Shown here: piece by piece, positions 53,606 to 64,000 of the stretch
How positions within the stretch are numbered: the stretch's first letter is position 1
How the letters are laid out: every line of letters begins with the position of its first letter
NCBI RefSeq assembly: GCF_014650575.1
Contig: NZ_BMVF01000020.1
Span: 1-64,000, forward strand
Origin: Streptomyces naganishii JCM 4654
GTDB taxonomy: Bacteria > Actinomycetota > Actinomycetes > Streptomycetales > Streptomycetaceae
DNA: 64,000 nucleotides
Direction of reading: 5' to 3'
Made by a program: the position numbers and the translations under genes
Notes under the pieces: model-generated
Database searches by the model: none
The model's input: only the letters and a program-made list of their open reading frames with translations
Told to the model about the DNA's origin: nothing

Positions 53606-55099
53606 GTGAGCGGCAACGGCGGTGGCGGGACGAGCGCGACGAGCGCGGGCGGCGCGGACAAGCGCCCGAACGAACTGCTCGCGTCGTGGTTCGTGCGCAG
53701 CGGCTGGTCCAAGGGCGAGCTCGCCCGCCAGGTCAACCGCCGCGCCCGCCAGCTCGGTGCCAACCACATCTCCACGGACACCTCACGCGTGCGCCGCTGG
53801 CTGGACGGGGAGAACCCGCGCGAGCCGATCCCCAGGATCCTGTCGGAGCTGTTCTCCGAGCGCTTCGGCTGTGTCGTCTCCGTCGAGGACCTGGGGCTGC
53901 GCACGGCCCGCCCGACGCCCTCCACCACCGGCGTCGACCTGCCCTGGACGGCCCCGCAGACGGTGGCCCTGCTCAGCGAGTTCTCGCGCAGCGACCTCAT
54001 GCTGGCGCGGCGCGGTTTCCTCGGGACCTCGCTGGTGCTGTCCGCGGGCCCGTCCCTCATCGAGCCGCTCCAGCGCTGGCTGGTGCCCGCGCCCCCCGCC
54101 CCGCTCCCGGAGCCCGAGCCGGCCGCGGCCACCCGCCGCCCGGGCCGGCTCTCCCCGCCCGAGCTGGAGCTGCTGGAGACCACCACCCGCATGTTCCGCA
54201 AGTGGGACGCCCAGTGCGGGGGCGGCCTGCGCCGCAAGGCGGTCGTCGGCCAGCTCCACGAGGTCACGGATCTGCTCCAGGAGGCCCAGCCGGCCCCCAC
54301 CGCCCGCCGCCTGTTCAAGGTCGCCGCCGAACTGGCCGAACTGGCCGGCTGGATGAGCTACGACGTCGGGCTCCAGCCCACCGCCCAGAAGTACTTCGTC
54401 CTCGCCCTGCACGCGGCCAAGGAGGCCGGCGACAAGCCCCTCGGCTCCTACGTGCTGTCCAGCATGAGCCGCCAGATGATCCACCTCGGCCGCCCCGAGG
54501 ACGCCCTGGAGCTCATCCACCTCGCCCAGTACGGCAGCCGCGACTGCGCCGGCCCGCGCACCCAGTCCATGCTGTATGCGATGGAGGCCCGCGCCTACGC
54601 CAACATGGGCCAGCCCGGCAAGTGCAAGCGCGCGGTCCGCATGGCCGAGGACACCTTCGCCGACGCCGACGACTGGGACGAGCCCGACCCCGACTGGATC
54701 CGCTTCTTCTCCGAGGCCGAGCTGTACGGCGAGAACAGCCACTCCTTCCGCGACCTCGCCTACGTCGCCGGCCGCAGCCCCGCCTACGCCTCGCTCGCCG
54801 AACCGCTGATGGAGAAGGCCGTCCGGCTGTTCGCCGAGGACCAGGAGCACCAGCGGTCGTACGCGCTCAACCTCATCGGCATGGCCACCGTCCACCTCCT
54901 CCAGCGCGAGCCCGGCCAGAGCACGCGGTACGCCGCGCGTGCCATGCAGGTGGCCAAGAAGGTCCGCTCCGAGCGCGTGAACACCCGTATCCGAAAGACC
55001 GTCGACAGCGCCGTACGCGACTTCGGCGACCTCGGCGAGGTCGCCGACCTCACCGAACAGCTCGCCGCCGAACTCCCCGAGACCGCCGAGGCGGTCTGA
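53606..55099 (+). CDS. nsdA: Negative regulator NsdA
   Basis: A 497-aa TPR-type regulator that in S. coelicolor represses sporulation and antibiotic production. Landmarks: WFVRSGWSKGELARQVNRRARQLG and RVRRWLDGENPREPIPRILSELFS, an atypical helix-turn-helix-like N-terminus, LARRGFLGTSLVLSAGPSL, and a helical TPR region from about residue 230. The GTG at 53606 gives VSGNGGGGTSATSAGG as in homologues, with GGGGGCG upstream. Mechanism is unproven in the literature I know. Confidence 0.93.
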   Translation: MSGNGGGGTSATSAGGADKRPNELLASWFVRSGWSKGELARQVNRRARQLGANHISTDTSRVRRWLDGENPREPIPRILSELFSERFGCVVSVEDLGLRTARPTPSTTGVDLPWTAPQTVALLSEFSRSDLMLARRGFLGTSLVLSAGPSLIEPLQRWLVPAPPAPLPEPEPAAATRRPGRLSPPELELLETTTRMFRKWDAQCGGGLRRKAVVGQLHEVTDLLQEAQPAPTARRLFKVAAELAELAGWMSYDVGLQPTAQKYFVLALHAAKEAGDKPLGSYVLSSMSRQMIHLGRPEDALELIHLAQYGSRDCAGPRTQSMLYAMEARAYANMGQPGKCKRAVRMAEDTFADADDWDEPDPDWIRFFSEAELYGENSHSFRDLAYVAGRSPAYASLAEPLMEKAVRLFAEDQEHQRSYALNLIGMATVHLLQREPGQSTRYAARAMQVAKKVRSERVNTRIRKTVDSAVRDFGDLGEVADLTEQLAAELPETAEAV

Positions 55100-57099
<2,000 letters not shown>

Positions 57100-57124
57100 C
57101 AGGCACGAGGACGGGAGTCGCCGG

Positions 57125-59611
57125 GTGACGGGCACGGACGTGCACAAGGAAGCGGAGGACTCGGGACCCGGCGGCTACGCGGCGGCCCGGCTGCGCCTGC
57201 TCACCGAGGGGACGCGGTCCGGGCCGCCGCGCCGCGCCGCCCTCGCCTCGCTCACCGACGACTGGCTCACCGGCCTGTTCGACGCCGCTGCCGCCGCGGC
57301 CGGCGGTCCGCGCGGAATCTCCCTGGTCGCCGTCGGCGGCTACGGGCGCGGCGAGCTCTCCCCGCGCAGCGACCTCGACCTGCTCCTGCTCCACGAGGGC
57401 GGCGACCCCGGCGCCGTCGCCGCCCTCGCCGACCGCCTCTGGTACCCCGTGTGGGACCTCGGCCTCGCCCTCGACCACTCCGTGCGCACCCCCGCCGAGG
57501 CCCGCAGGACCGCCGCCGACGACCTCAAGGCCCAGCTCGGCCTCCTCGACGCCCGGCACCTCGCCGGCGACTCCGCACTCACCGCCGCGCTGCGCACCGC
57601 CGTGCTCGCCGACTGGCGCAACCAGGCGCCCAGGCGCCTGCCCGAACTGCGCGAGCTGTGCGCCGAACGCGCCGAACGCCAGGGCGAGCTCCAGTACCTG
57701 CTGGAACCCGACCTGAAGGAGGCCCGCGGCGGACTGCGCGACGCCACCGCCCTGCGCGCCGTCGCCGCGTCCTGGCTCGCCGACGCCCCCCGCGAGGGCC
57801 TCGCCGACGCCCGCCGCCGGCTCCTCGACGTACGCGACGCCCTGCACCTGACCACCGGCCGGGCCACCGACCGGCTCTCCCTCCAGGAGCAGGACCAGGT
57901 CGCCGCCGAACTCGGCCTCCTGGACGCCGACACCCTGCTGCGCCAGGTCTACGAGTCCGCCCGGGTCATCTCCTACGCCGGCGACGTCACCTGGCGCGAA
58001 GTGGGGCGCGTGCTCAGGGCGCGCGCCGTGCGGCCCAGGCTGCGCGCCATGCTGGGCGGCGGGAGACCGGCCCCGGAGCGGTCACCGCTCGCCGAGGGCG
58101 TGGTCGAACAGGACGGCGAGGTGGTGCTCGCCCGCACCGCGCGCCCCGAACGCGACCCCGTACTACCCCTGCGCGCCGCGGCCGCCGCCGCGCAGGCCGG
58201 ACTCCCGCTCTCCCTGCACGCCGTACGGCGCATGGCGGCCACCGTGCGCCCCCTGGCCACGCCCTGGCCCGCCGAGGCGCGCGAACAGCTCGTCACTCTG
58301 CTCGGCTCCGGCCGCCCCACCGTCGAGGTCTGGGAGGCCCTGGAAGCGGAAGGCCTGGTCAGCGGCCTGCTGCCCGACTGGGAACGGGTCCGCTGCCGCC
58401 CGCAGCGCAACGCCGTGCACGTCTGGACGGTCGACCGCCACCTCATCGAGACGGCCGTCCGCGCCTCCGCCTTCACCCGCCGCGTCAGCCGCCCCGACCT
58501 CCTCCTGGTCGCGGCCCTGCTGCACGACATCGGCAAGGGCTGGCCCGGCGACCACTCCGTGGCCGGCGAGATCATCGCCAGGGACGTGGCCGCCCGCATC
58601 GGCTTCGACCGCGCCGACACCCACGTCCTCGCCACCCTCGTACGCCACCACCTGCTCCTCGTCGAGACCGCCACCCGCCGCGACCTGGAGGACCCGGCCA
58701 CCGTCCACTCGGTCGCCCGCGTGGTCGGCACCCACAGCACCCTCGAACTGCTGCACGCCCTCACCGAGGCCGACGCGCTCGCCACCGGCCCCGCCGCCTG
58801 GTCCACCTGGCGCGGCTCACTCGTCGCCGACCTGGTGCGCAGGGTGTCCGCGGCCCTCGCGGGCGACCACCCGGACGAGCCCGAGCCCGGCGCTCCCGGC
58901 GCCGAACACGAACGGCTCGCCGTCGAGGCGTTCCGCACCGGCGGGCCCGTACTGTCGCTGCGCCCCCAGACCGAGCCACCCGCCCGGCCCGAACCGGACG
59001 GGGAGGGCGGGAGCGGCACCGCGGAGCCCGAGCCGCTCGGCGTCGAACTGGTCGTCGCCGTCCCCGACCAGCCCGGCGTACTGCCCTGCGTGGCCGGAGT
59101 CCTCGCCGTGCACCGCCTGACCGTGCGCACCGCCGAACTGCGCGCCCTGGAACTGCCCGCCGGCGTCGACGAGGGCTCCGTACTGCTGCTGAACTGGCGG
59201 GTCGCCGCCGAGTACGGGTCCCTGCCGCAGGCCGCCCGGCTGCGCGCCGACCTCGTGCGCGCCCTGGACGGCTCCCTGGACGTCGCCTCCCGTCTCGCCG
59301 AGCGGGACGCCGCCTATCCCCGCCGCCGCGGCGTGGTGGCGCCCCCGCCGCGCGTCACGGTGGCCCCGGCCGCCTCCCGGCACGCCACCGTGATCGAGGT
59401 CCGCGCCCAGGACGCGCCCGGACTGCTGTTCCGCATCGGACAGGCCCTGGAGGACGCCAAGGTACGGGTGCGCAGCGCCCACGTCAGCACCCTCGGCGCC
59501 AACGCGGTCGACGCCTTCTACGTCACCGGCCCGGCGGGCGCCCCCCTGCCCCCCGAGGAGGCGGCGACCGTGGCCCGGCGGCTGGAGGACACGCTGCGGG
59601 CACGGACGTGA
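57125..59611 (+). CDS. glnD: PII adenylyltransferase GlnD
   Basis: An 828-aa nucleotidyltransferase. The NT domain has VGGYGRGELSPRSDLDLLLL at about residues 65-84. GlnD family block LQYLLEPDLKEARGGLRD follows, then the HD domain (LLVAALLHDIGKGWPGDHS) and two C-terminal ACT domains (VVAVPDQPGVLPCVAG and VIEVRAQDAPGLLFRIGQAL). In Streptomyces it adenylylates GlnK rather than uridylylating it. A Glu/Pro/Gly-rich linker precedes the first ACT domain. GTG start at 57125. Confidence 0.95.
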   Translation: MTGTDVHKEAEDSGPGGYAAARLRLLTEGTRSGPPRRAALASLTDDWLTGLFDAAAAAAGGPRGISLVAVGGYGRGELSPRSDLDLLLLHEGGDPGAVAALADRLWYPVWDLGLALDHSVRTPAEARRTAADDLKAQLGLLDARHLAGDSALTAALRTAVLADWRNQAPRRLPELRELCAERAERQGELQYLLEPDLKEARGGLRDATALRAVAASWLADAPREGLADARRRLLDVRDALHLTTGRATDRLSLQEQDQVAAELGLLDADTLLRQVYESARVISYAGDVTWREVGRVLRARAVRPRLRAMLGGGRPAPERSPLAEGVVEQDGEVVLARTARPERDPVLPLRAAAAAAQAGLPLSLHAVRRMAATVRPLATPWPAEAREQLVTLLGSGRPTVEVWEALEAEGLVSGLLPDWERVRCRPQRNAVHVWTVDRHLIETAVRASAFTRRVSRPDLLLVAALLHDIGKGWPGDHSVAGEIIARDVAARIGFDRADTHVLATLVRHHLLLVETATRRDLEDPATVHSVARVVGTHSTLELLHALTEADALATGPAAWSTWRGSLVADLVRRVSAALAGDHPDEPEPGAPGAEHERLAVEAFRTGGPVLSLRPQTEPPARPEPDGEGGSGTAEPEPLGVELVVAVPDQPGVLPCVAGVLAVHRLTVRTAELRALELPAGVDEGSVLLLNWRVAAEYGSLPQAARLRADLVRALDGSLDVASRLAERDAAYPRRRGVVAPPPRVTVAPAASRHATVIEVRAQDAPGLLFRIGQALEDAKVRVRSAHVSTLGANAVDAFYVTGPAGAPLPPEEAATVARRLEDTLRART

Positions 59612-59709
59612 GGCCGTTGAGGGCACGACCGTGACCCGCTCCTGTCCGGCCGGGATACCCTGGAGGGCGATTCCGCAAGCCATCCCCGACACCGAGGACC
59701 GACGCCGCC

Positions 59710-61260
59710 GTGTTCGATACTCTCTCCGATCGCCTCTCAGCGACTTTCAAGAGCCTGCGCGGCAAGGGGCGGTTGTCCGAGGCGGACATCGACGCCACGG
59801 CGCGCGAGATCCGCATCGCGCTCCTCGAGGCCGACGTCGCCCTGCCCGTCGTCCGCGGCTTCATCAAGAACGTCAAGGAGCGGGCGCTCGGCGCCGAGGT
59901 CTCCCGCGCGCTCAACCCCGCCCAGCAGGTCCTCAAGATCGTCAACGACGAGCTGGTCACCATCCTCGGCGGCGAGACCCGCCGCCTGCGGTTCGCCAAG
60001 CAGCCGCCGACCGTGATCATGCTGGCCGGTCTCCAGGGCGCCGGCAAGACCACCTTGGCGGGCAAGCTCGGCAAGTGGCTCAGCGAGCAGGGCCACTCCC
60101 CGCTCCTGGTCGCCTGCGACCTCCAGCGCCCCAACGCCGTGAACCAGCTCAGCGTCGTCGCCGAGCGCGCCGGCGTCGCGGTCTACGCGCCCGAGCCGGG
60201 CAACGGCGTGGGCGACCCGGTCAAGGTCGCCAGGGACTCCATCGACTTCGCGCGGACCAAGGTCCACGACATCGTCATCGTCGACACCGCCGGCCGCCTG
60301 GGCATCGACCAGGAGATGATGCGGCAGGCCGCGGACATCCGGGACGCGGTCTCCCCGGACGAGATCCTGTTCGTCGTCGACGCGATGATCGGCCAGGACG
60401 CCGTCAACACCGCGGAGGCCTTCCGCGACGGCGTCGGCTTCGACGGCGTGGTGCTCTCCAAGCTCGACGGCGATGCCCGCGGCGGCGCGGCCCTGTCGAT
60501 CCGGCAGATCACCGGCAAGCCGATCATGTTCGCCTCCGCCGGCGAGAAGCTCGACGACTTCGACGCCTTCCACCCGGACCGGATGGCCTCCCGCATCCTC
60601 GACATGGGTGACCTGCTCACCCTGATCGAGCAGGCGGAGAAGACGTTCAGCCAGGAAGAGGCCGAGAAGATGGCCTCCAAGCTGGCGTCCAAGAAGGGCC
60701 AGGACTTCACCCTGGACGACTTCCTGGCCCAGATGGAGCAGGTCAGGAAGATGGGCTCCATCTCCAAGCTGCTCGGCATGCTCCCGGGCATGGGCCAGAT
60801 CAAGGACCAGATCAACAACCTCGACGAGCGCGACGTCGACCGCACCGCCGCGATCATCAAGTCGATGACCCCCGGCGAGCGCCAGGACCCCACGATCATC
60901 AACGGCTCCCGCCGCGCCCGTATCGCCAAGGGCTCCGGCGTCGAGGTCAGCGCGGTGAAGAACCTCGTCGAGCGGTTCTTCGAGGCCCGCAAGATGATGT
61001 CGCGGATGGCCCAGGGCGGCGGCATGCCCGGCATGCCGGGGATCCCGGGCATGGGCGGCGGCCCCGGCCGCTCCAAGAAGCAGCCCAAGAAGGCCAAGGG
61101 CAAGCAGCGCTCCGGCAACCCGATGAAGCGCAAGCAGCAGGAGCAGGAGGAGGCCGCCCGCCGCGCGGCCGCGGCCCAGGCCGGCGGCGCCTTCGGGCTG
61201 CCTCAGCAGGGCGGCCAGGACTTCGAGCTGCCGGACGAGTTCAAGAAGTTCATGGGCTGA
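59710..61260 (+). CDS. ffh: Signal recognition particle protein Ffh
   Basis: A 516-aa SRP54 GTPase. N domain at the start (FDTLSDRLSATFKSLRGKG), G domain with GLQGAGKTTLAGKL, CDLQRPNAVNQL, DTAGRLGID and SKLDGDARGG, and a Met-rich M domain (SISKLLGMLPGMGQIKDQ, MSRMAQGGGMPGMPGIPGM) that binds SRP RNA and signal peptides. The Lys/Gln tail (KKQPKKAKGKQ) ending FELPDEFKKFMG is typical of actinobacteria. GTG start at 59710. Confidence 0.97.
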   Translation: MFDTLSDRLSATFKSLRGKGRLSEADIDATAREIRIALLEADVALPVVRGFIKNVKERALGAEVSRALNPAQQVLKIVNDELVTILGGETRRLRFAKQPPTVIMLAGLQGAGKTTLAGKLGKWLSEQGHSPLLVACDLQRPNAVNQLSVVAERAGVAVYAPEPGNGVGDPVKVARDSIDFARTKVHDIVIVDTAGRLGIDQEMMRQAADIRDAVSPDEILFVVDAMIGQDAVNTAEAFRDGVGFDGVVLSKLDGDARGGAALSIRQITGKPIMFASAGEKLDDFDAFHPDRMASRILDMGDLLTLIEQAEKTFSQEEAEKMASKLASKKGQDFTLDDFLAQMEQVRKMGSISKLLGMLPGMGQIKDQINNLDERDVDRTAAIIKSMTPGERQDPTIINGSRRARIAKGSGVEVSAVKNLVERFFEARKMMSRMAQGGGMPGMPGIPGMGGGPGRSKKQPKKAKGKQRSGNPMKRKQQEQEEAARRAAAAQAGGAFGLPQQGGQDFELPDEFKKFMG

Positions 61261-61274
61261 GGCCCACGAGGCCC

Positions 61275-61331
61275 GCGAGTCCGGCGTAGGGAATCCGGCG
61301 AGTCCGGTGGCACGGAATCCCGCGAGTCCGG
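61275..61331. repeat. Three copies of GCGAGTCCGG
   Basis: At 61275-61284, 61298-61307 and 61322-61331 (23- and 24-bp spacing), within a degenerate AATCCCGCGAGTCCGG unit directly after ffh. Confidence 0.6.
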
Positions 61332-61343
61332 TCGTACGCAAAT

Positions 61344-61377
61344 GAGGGCGCCCCCCGTCACGCGCGGGGGCGCCCTC
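61344..61377 (+). terminator. Hairpin terminator of ffh
   Basis: GAGGGCGCCCCC and GGGGGCGCCCTC, a 12-bp stem with a 10-nt loop. Confidence 0.75.
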
Positions 61378-61417
61378 AGCGCGTGCCGGGGCACGCCGAG
61401 TGCCGTAACGTCCAGAT

Positions 61418-63385
61418 ATGAGCAATGCCGCGCCACCACGCAAGGCCCCTGACCAGCCGTGGCGCACCGAGGGCACGCCGGACGGGCCGCCGCGGCGGAC
61501 CGGCGGCAAAGTGCCGCGCGGCCGGTGGTGGGGGCTGCTCGTCACCGCGGTGGTCGTCTTCCTGCTGGCCTACGGCGGACTGACCTACTACAACTCGGGC
61601 AACGAGCCGACCATCTCCTACACCGAGTTCAGCAGGCAGGTCGACACCGGCAACGTCTCCAAGATCTACTCCAAGGGCGACGCGATCCAGGGCCAGCTCA
61701 AGAGCGCCCGGGACCGGCCCGGTGGCGGCGGCACCTACACCAAGTTCAGGACGCAGCGCCCCGCCTTCGCCGACGACAAGCTGTGGCAGAGCCTGACCGG
61801 GCACGGCGTCACGGTGACCGCGCAGCCGGTCGTGCAGCAGCGCGGCTTCCTGTCCAACCTGCTGCTCTCGCTCGCGCCGATCGTGGTCCTCGCCGCGCTG
61901 TGGGTCTTCTTCGCGCGGCGCATCGGCTCCGGCCTCGGCGGACCCGGCGGGATCTTCGGCCGCAAGGCGCCGCCCCGGCCGGTCGAGCTCCAGCCCGGCA
62001 CCCAGCGCACCAGCTTCGCCGACGTGGCCGGGATCGACGAGGTCAAGGGCGAGCTGGACGACGTCGTCGACTTCCTCAAGCACCCCGACTCCTACCGGCG
62101 CATGGGCGCCAAGATGCCCCGCGGCGTCCTGCTCACCGGGCCGCCGGGCACCGGCAAGACCCTGCTCGCCCGCGCCGTCGCCGGCGAGGCGGGCGTGCCC
62201 TTCTTCTCCGCCTCCGCCTCCGAGTTCATCGAGATGATCGTCGGCGTCGGCGCGTCCCGGGTGCGCGAGCTGTTCTCGGAGGCGCGCAAGGTGGCGCCCT
62301 CGATCGTCTTCATCGACGAGATCGACACGATCGGCCGGGCCCGCGGCGCCGGCGCCTCGGTGGGCGGCCACGACGAGCGCGAGCAGACCCTGAACCAGAT
62401 CCTGACCGAGATGGACGGCTTCTCCGGCTCCGAGGGCGTGATCGTGCTGGCCGCCACCAACCGGGCCGACGTCCTCGACCCGGCCCTGACCCGCCCGGGC
62501 CGCTTCGACCGGCTGGTCCAGGTCTCACCGCCCGACCGCGGCGGGCGCGAGGCGATCCTCGCCATCCACACCCGCGAGATCCCGCTCGCCCCCGGGGTCG
62601 ACCTCGCCCGGGTCGCCCGTACGACCCCGGGCATGACCGGCGCGGAACTGGCCAACCTCGCCAACGAGGCCGCCCTCCTCGCCGTCAAGCGGCGCCAGCG
62701 CGAAGTGACGCAGACCGACTTCTCCGAGGCCCTGGAGAAGGTCCAGCTGGGCGCCGAACGCGCCCTGGTGATGCCCGAGGAGGAGCGCCGGCGCACCGCG
62801 TACCACGAGAGCGGCCACGCCCTGCTCGGCATGCTCCAGCCCGGCGCCGACCCCGTACGGAAGATCACCATCGTCCCGCGCGGGAGGGCGCTCGGCGTCA
62901 CCCTGTCCACCCCGGAGTCCGACAAGTACGCCTACACCGAGGAGTACCTGCGCGGCCGGATCATCGGCGCGCTGGGCGGCATGGCGGCCGAGCACGTGGT
63001 GTACGCGGTCATCACGACCGGCTCCGAGAACGACCTCGAACAGGTCACCAACATCGCGCGCGGGATGGTGGCCCGCTGGGGCATGAGCGAGCACGTGGGC
63101 CGCCTGTCCGCGCTGCCCAACGACGCCCAGCAGGCCTACGGCCTCTCCGCCGCCCCGCAGACCCTGGACTCCATCGACACCGAGATGCGGCGCATCGTCG
63201 ACGAGTGCTACGAGGAGGCGTGCCGCAAGCTGCGCGACCACCGCGGGCAGCTGGACGCGCTGGCCCGGGCCCTGCTGGAGAACGAGACCCTGGAGGAGGC
63301 CGACGCCTACCGGGTCGCCGGCATCACCCGCCTGAAGAAGGACACCGAGGGGGGCGCCGCCGAGGGCGGGAGCGCGATCGGCTAG
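61418..63385 (+). CDS. FtsH-family membrane AAA+ metalloprotease
   Basis: A 655-aa FtsH-type protease. Two membrane helices (about residues 37-58 and 142-164) flank a small extracytoplasmic domain ([18 protein letters not shown]). The AAA+ module has [32 protein letters not shown] and the second-region-of-homology [20 protein letters not shown]. The protease site is AYHESGHAL (HExxH with Ser-Gly). Streptomyces usually have another FtsH elsewhere, so this is probably a paralogue. TAACGT at 61406-61411 ends six bases before the ATG, suggesting a leaderless mRNA. Confidence 0.92.
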   Translation: MSNAAPPRKAPDQPWRTEGTPDGPPRRTGGKVPRGRWWGLLVTAVVVFLLAYGGLTYYNSGNEPTISYTEFSRQVDTGNVSKIYSKGDAIQGQLKSARDRPGGGGTYTKFRTQRPAFADDKLWQSLTGHGVTVTAQPVVQQRGFLSNLLLSLAPIVVLAALWVFFARRIGSGLGGPGGIFGRKAPPRPVELQPGTQRTSFADVAGIDEVKGELDDVVDFLKHPDSYRRMGAKMPRGVLLTGPPGTGKTLLARAVAGEAGVPFFSASASEFIEMIVGVGASRVRELFSEARKVAPSIVFIDEIDTIGRARGAGASVGGHDEREQTLNQILTEMDGFSGSEGVIVLAATNRADVLDPALTRPGRFDRLVQVSPPDRGGREAILAIHTREIPLAPGVDLARVARTTPGMTGAELANLANEAALLAVKRRQREVTQTDFSEALEKVQLGAERALVMPEEERRRTAYHESGHALLGMLQPGADPVRKITIVPRGRALGVTLSTPESDKYAYTEEYLRGRIIGALGGMAAEHVVYAVITTGSENDLEQVTNIARGMVARWGMSEHVGRLSALPNDAQQAYGLSAAPQTLDSIDTEMRRIVDECYEEACRKLRDHRGQLDALARALLENETLEEADAYRVAGITRLKKDTEGGAAEGGSAIG

Positions 63386-63402
63386 GGGCGCAACGGGCCC
63401 CT
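63384..63402. terminator. Small convergent hairpin
   Basis: AGGGGC-n7-GCCCCT spans the stop codons of the converging ftsH-like and methyltransferase genes. Confidence 0.4.
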
Positions 63403-64000
63403 CAGGGCGTGCGTGCGACCAGGTAGCGGAAGACGTTCGGCATCCACACCGTGCCGTCGCGCCGCTGGTGCGCGTGCAGGGCCTCCGCCAGCTCCTTGCC
63501 GACCTGGTTGCGGTCGGTGGCGTCGACCGCCGCGTCGAACAGCCCCGTGGACATCAGCCCGCGCACCGCGCTGTCGAGGCCGGCGTACCCGAAGGGGCAG
63601 GCCACCCGGCCCGAGCCGTCCGGCCGCAGGCCCGCCTGCCGGGCCACCTCCTCCAGGTCGTCGCGCAGCGCCGGACGCGGGCAGCCGGCGCCCCGCAGCG
63701 GATCGGCGAGCTTGGCCGCCACCCGCAGCACGGAGGCCGTGGCGCACCGCTCCGGCGGGCCCCAGCCGGCCAGCACCACCGGCGCCCCCCGCTCGGCGAG
63801 CGGCGTCGCCTCGGCGAGCATCCCGGCCAGCCCCTCGGCGTCCCCCGCCAGACACCCGATCGGCTCGAACGCGGTGATCAGGGTGTACGGGGGCTCGCCC
63901 GCACCCGCGTCCGCATGGGCGCCGGCGCCCCGCACCGCTCGGTCGCCCCCACGGGCATCCGCACGCGGTGCCGCGCCCGCACCGGCGCGCGCCACGCCGG
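63402..64000 (-). CDS. SAM-dependent methyltransferase, C-terminal part
   Basis: The gene runs off the window end; about 199 codons are present. FEPIGCLAGDAEGLAGMLAEATPLAERGAPVVLAGWGPPERC, followed by LMSTGLFDAAVDATDRNQVGKELAEALHAHQRRDGTVWMPNVFRYLVART, resembles the C-terminal half of class I methyltransferases acting on small molecules (UbiE/SAM-MT type). The glycine-rich SAM-binding motif would lie in the missing N-terminal part, so the assignment is moderate. The first ~35 residues seen are Ala/Arg/Asp-rich and low-complexity. Confidence 0.6.
   Translation of the reverse strand, partial: GVARAGAGAAPRADARGGDRAVRGAGAHADAGAGEPPYTLITAFEPIGCLAGDAEGLAGMLAEATPLAERGAPVVLAGWGPPERCATASVLRVAAKLADPLRGAGCPRPALRDDLEEVARQAGLRPDGSGRVACPFGYAGLDSAVRGLMSTGLFDAAVDATDRNQVGKELAEALHAHQRRDGTVWMPNVFRYLVARTP

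Overview
The window is about 72 % G+C chromosomal DNA of a Streptomyces or a very close relative. The evidence is the third-position G/C bias, many GTG starts, the conservon (cvn) operon, the lysine-tailed HU protein HupS, NsdA, and a gene order (gltX - ndgR - leuCD - hupS - gpsA - ddlA - thiL/thiD - rpmB - recG - rsmD - coaD - rpmF - rnc - mutM - acyP - smc - glcP - ftsY - nsdA - amtB/glnK/glnD - ffh). From memory this order matches the core region of the S. coelicolor chromosome around SCO5541-SCO5588. It is mostly conserved housekeeping DNA with no prophage, ICE, CRISPR array or biosynthetic cluster.

Layout. 0-5.5 kb: a conservon operon on the minus strand (nitrate-sensor kinase-like CvnA, roadblock CvnB, DUF742 CvnC, start of the GTPase CvnD) and a tiny hypothetical gene. 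5.8-10.8 kb: a fumarylacetoacetate hydrolase-family gene overlapping gltX, a HAD phosphatase, a Gln-Glu-Glu-Gln-Glu tRNA array, and a divergent MerR regulator/DUF4188 pair with palindromic operators. 10.9-15.1 kb: ndgR divergent from leuCD with a 29-bp palindrome between them, then hupS. 15.2-22.4 kb: cofC/fbiD (coenzyme F420), acyltransferase-gpsA, ddlA, a DUF3515 lipoprotein, a stand-alone Lrp ligand-binding domain, thiL-thiD and rpmB. 22.7-30 kb: a FakA-like DAK2 protein, a tandem-repeat island, and a translationally coupled HSP90-like/TPR pair. 30-37.6 kb: recG-rsmD-coaD, a DivIVA-like coiled-coil protein, DUF177-rpmF-rnc, mutM. 37.6-45.9 kb: HxlR regulator/flavoprotein pair, a CAP-domain secreted protein, acyP, a 67-aa coiled-coil protein, smc, a 162-bp element with 26-bp inverted termini, and a maleylpyruvate isomerase-family gene. 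46-53 kb: glucose permease, luciferase-like oxidoreductase, NCS1 permease, ftsY, a second repeat island, a small primase-polymerase-like protein. 53.6-64 kb: nsdA, the GlnR-controlled amtB-glnK-glnD operon, ffh, an FtsH protease, and a methyltransferase running off the end.

Functional links. The window holds both SRP GTPases (FtsY, Ffh), the nitrogen-sensing module (AmtB-GlnK-GlnD behind a clear GlnR box), leucine biosynthesis with its regulator, and the synthetase and tRNAs for Glu/Gln. The least explained parts are the HSP90-like/TPR pair, the terminal-inverted-repeat element after smc, and two intergenic repeat islands. Three of these repeat structures, and a 40-bp perfect palindrome, sit at junctions of convergent genes.
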